Shown piece by piece: positions 5,281 through 6,643 of a DNA stretch of 6,643 nt (the first letter of the stretch is position 1; each line of letters opens with the position of its first letter). Source of the stretch: an uncultured Eisenbergiella sp. (GTDB taxonomy: Bacteria; Bacillota; Clostridia; Lachnospirales; Lachnospiraceae); NCBI GenBank assembly GCA_947626725.1, contig CANQTI010000107.1:1-6643 (forward strand), in the 5' to 3' direction. The position numbers and the translations under genes are program-made. Under the pieces are notes generated by a model. The model did not search any database, was not told the origin of the DNA, and saw only the letters and a program-made list of their open reading frames with translations.

Positions 5281-6643
5281 TTATCCCTCTTCCGCTCCAA
5301 GCACATCCTCCGCCAAATCCGGCATCGTCTCATCCGTTTCCCGTTCCGGCAGCGGCGTTTCCGCCGGCGCGCTCAGGGAACCGTCATAAATATACGTTGC
5401 TCCGATCAGCTGCCCATCCGTCAGGGAACAGGAAACACCGTATCCCTCCACATAATCATCCCCCAGATCACAGACTGGCACCGACCGTGACGCATTGACA
5501 GGCATGTCCTCACAGTCATACACCCATATCCAGACATCTTCATCGGCCGAAGCCGACTCCGGCCGGCTCATATGACCAGGGCAGTCCTCCGTGTGCTCAT
5601 GATATTCCTCCACGCCATAGCATCCGGCTTCCTCCGAATGAACATGCAGCAGCGGCACCGTATAGCATCCCCCCGGAATGCTTTGCTGCTCCGCATGCGG
5701 ATTTTCTCCCGCTTCATTGACATGATAGTGGAACTGATAAGTCGCGGTCCCCGGAAGTTCTGCCTGCCCAATCACAATCTTCTGCGGAATGTCCAAAATG
5801 GCGTCCTTCATTTCCGAAAAAGAAGAAAATTCCGTTCCGGCAACTCCTTTTGTGAGCAATGCGGACGCCAACATCTTTTTCCCATTACTCACAGATGTAA
5901 AAACCTGATCAAAACGCTGTCCTATCATTTCCTGGAGCTGCAGGAGGCTGTCTTTCAATTCTCTCAGGCCGCTCCCAGACTGTTCGGAAAGGCCGTTGAC
6001 ATTCTGTGCCACCGTCTGCCCCAGTGCCGCCATATTTTCGTCCAGCGCTGCTGACATTTCCCCTACAGACCGGTTCAGCGCCTCATAATTCTGATTTGCG
6101 GTTTCCTGCAGGCTATTGAAATTCTCATTTGAAGCGGTCTGCAGCTCGCCGAAGCTTTTCTCTACGGCGGTCTGCAGATCGCGGAGGTTCTTCTCCGCGG
6201 CGGACTGCATGACATTGAAACGATTGTCGGCCGCCGTCTGCGCTGCGTTGAAATTCTTATCCGCCGTTTCCTGCGCTGCTTTGAAATTTTCATCCGCCGT
6301 CGACTGCAGGGCGCCAAACTTTTCTTCCGCGTCAGTCTGCAGATCGCGGAGGTTCTTCTCCGCGGCGGACTGCATGACATTGAAACGATTGTCGGCCGCC
6401 GTCTGCGCTGCGTTGAAATTCTTATCCGCCGTTTCCTGCGCTGCTTTGAAATTTTCATCCGCCGTCGACTGCAGGGCGCCAAACTTTTCTTCCGCGTCAG
6501 TCTGCAGATCGCGGAGGTTCTTCTCCGCGGCGGACTGCATGACATTGAAACGATTGTCGGCCGCCGTCTGCGCTGCATGGAAATTCTTATCTGCCGTTTC
6601 CTGCGCTGCTTTGAAATTTTCATCCGCCGTCGACTGCAGGGCG
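5281..6643 (-). CDS. Hendecad-repeat coiled-coil protein with Cys/His-rich C-terminal module (5' end outside window)
   Basis: The frame is open from the window edge to the TAA at 5281-5283, giving 453 residues. An ATG at 6540 is inside the repeat and is unlikely to be the start. From the edge to about residue 254 the protein runs in near-unbroken 11-residue units of the form hydrophobic-Q-[ST]-x-A-x-x-x-[FL]-x-x. Hydrophobic residues are spaced 4-4-3, typical of long hendecad coiled coils. Residues about 254-289 (SNGKKMLASALLTKGV, then FSEMKDAILDI) resemble a short segment I associate with phage tail-fibre or baseplate proteins. Residues about 304-357 are Cys/His rich: HYH, GGCYTVP, HVH, GCYGVEEYHEH and CPGH. 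Three more cysteines follow before an acidic tail. No membrane segment is visible, and any signal peptide would be off the window. I do not recognise a named family. It lies 122 bases upstream of spoIVA in the same direction. A fibrous surface, spore-surface or phage-derived protein are all possible. Confidence 0.8.
   Translation of the reverse strand, partial: ALQSTADENFKAAQETADKNFHAAQTAADNRFNVMQSAAEKNLRDLQTDAEEKFGALQSTADENFKAAQETADKNFNAAQTAADNRFNVMQSAAEKNLRDLQTDAEEKFGALQSTADENFKAAQETADKNFNAAQTAADNRFNVMQSAAEKNLRDLQTAVEKSFGELQTASNENFNSLQETANQNYEALNRSVGEMSAALDENMAALGQTVAQNVNGLSEQSGSGLRELKDSLLQLQEMIGQRFDQVFTSVSNGKKMLASALLTKGVAGTEFSSFSEMKDAILDIPQKIVIGQAELPGTATYQFHYHVNEAGENPHAEQQSIPGGCYTVPLLHVHSEEAGCYGVEEYHEHTEDCPGHMSRPESASADEDVWIWVYDCEDMPVNASRSVPVCDLGDDYVEGYGVSCSLTDGQLIGATYIYDGSLSAPAETPLPERETDETMPDLAEDVLGAEEG
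6211..6643. repeat. 165-bp in-frame tandem repeat within the coiled-coil gene
   Basis: Copies at 6211-6375 and 6376-6540 appear identical over all 165 bases. A third, partial copy at 6541-6643 (103 bases, cut by the window edge) differs at three positions: two in one codon (Asn to His) and one synonymous (GCG to GCA). About 40 bases at 6171-6210 continue the match before diverging. Each unit encodes 55 residues, exactly five hendecads, so copy-number change keeps both reading frame and coiled-coil phase. The near identity points to recent duplication or ongoing homogenisation. Confidence 0.95.

Noticed and set aside
4703..5389. Plus-strand open frame across the spoIVA start and the gap
   Set aside because: It overlaps the conserved SpoIVA N-terminus and the end of the coiled-coil gene on the opposite strand, with no family resemblance.
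6162..6623. Second minus-strand open frame in the tandem repeat, rich in Arg and Ser
   Set aside because: The repeat period is a multiple of three, so any alternative frame lacking a stop in one unit stays open; the product is low-complexity and the hendecad frame is clearly the coding one.
6211..6643. Possible CRISPR-like or other direct-repeat array
   Set aside because: The repeats are 165 bp, directly adjacent without spacers, and encode an in-frame coiled coil.

Overview
The window reads as chromosomal DNA from an anaerobic, endospore-forming Firmicute, most likely a Clostridia member of the Lachnospiraceae type. The evidence is a complete spoIVA gene (found only in endospore formers), the tail of a large 2-hydroxyacyl-CoA dehydratase activase (a protein of strict anaerobes), a VanW-family secreted protein, strong AGGAGG-type ribosome binding sites, and moderately high GC for the group. 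The genus is inference. I see no tRNA, rRNA, CRISPR array or insertion sequence.

Layout. Two genes run on the plus strand: the 3' end of the activase (1-609) and a VanW-family protein (718-1950). A hairpin followed by a T-run separates them, with a candidate promoter nested inside it. The VanW gene converges on a minus-strand MATE transporter (2030-3406), and the two share one bidirectional terminator in the 79-base gap. Upstream of the MATE gene on the minus strand lie spoIVA (3665-5158) and a long coiled-coil protein whose 5' end runs off the window (5281-6643). The three minus-strand genes are separated by 120-260 bases, each with its own candidate control signals, so they look like separate transcription units rather than one tight operon.

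Function. SpoIVA is the ATPase that polymerises on the forespore surface as the basement layer of the spore coat. The coiled-coil protein next to it is the least ordinary item. It is built almost entirely of 11-residue (hendecad) repeats, including a 165-bp unit present twice in identical form plus a third, slightly diverged partial copy. It ends in a compact Cys/His-rich module with three HxH motifs, preceded by a short segment that recalls phage tail-fibre or baseplate proteins. I cannot assign it a function; a fibrous surface or spore-surface protein is a hypothesis only. The activase, VanW protein and MATE pump show no obvious functional link to each other or to sporulation.
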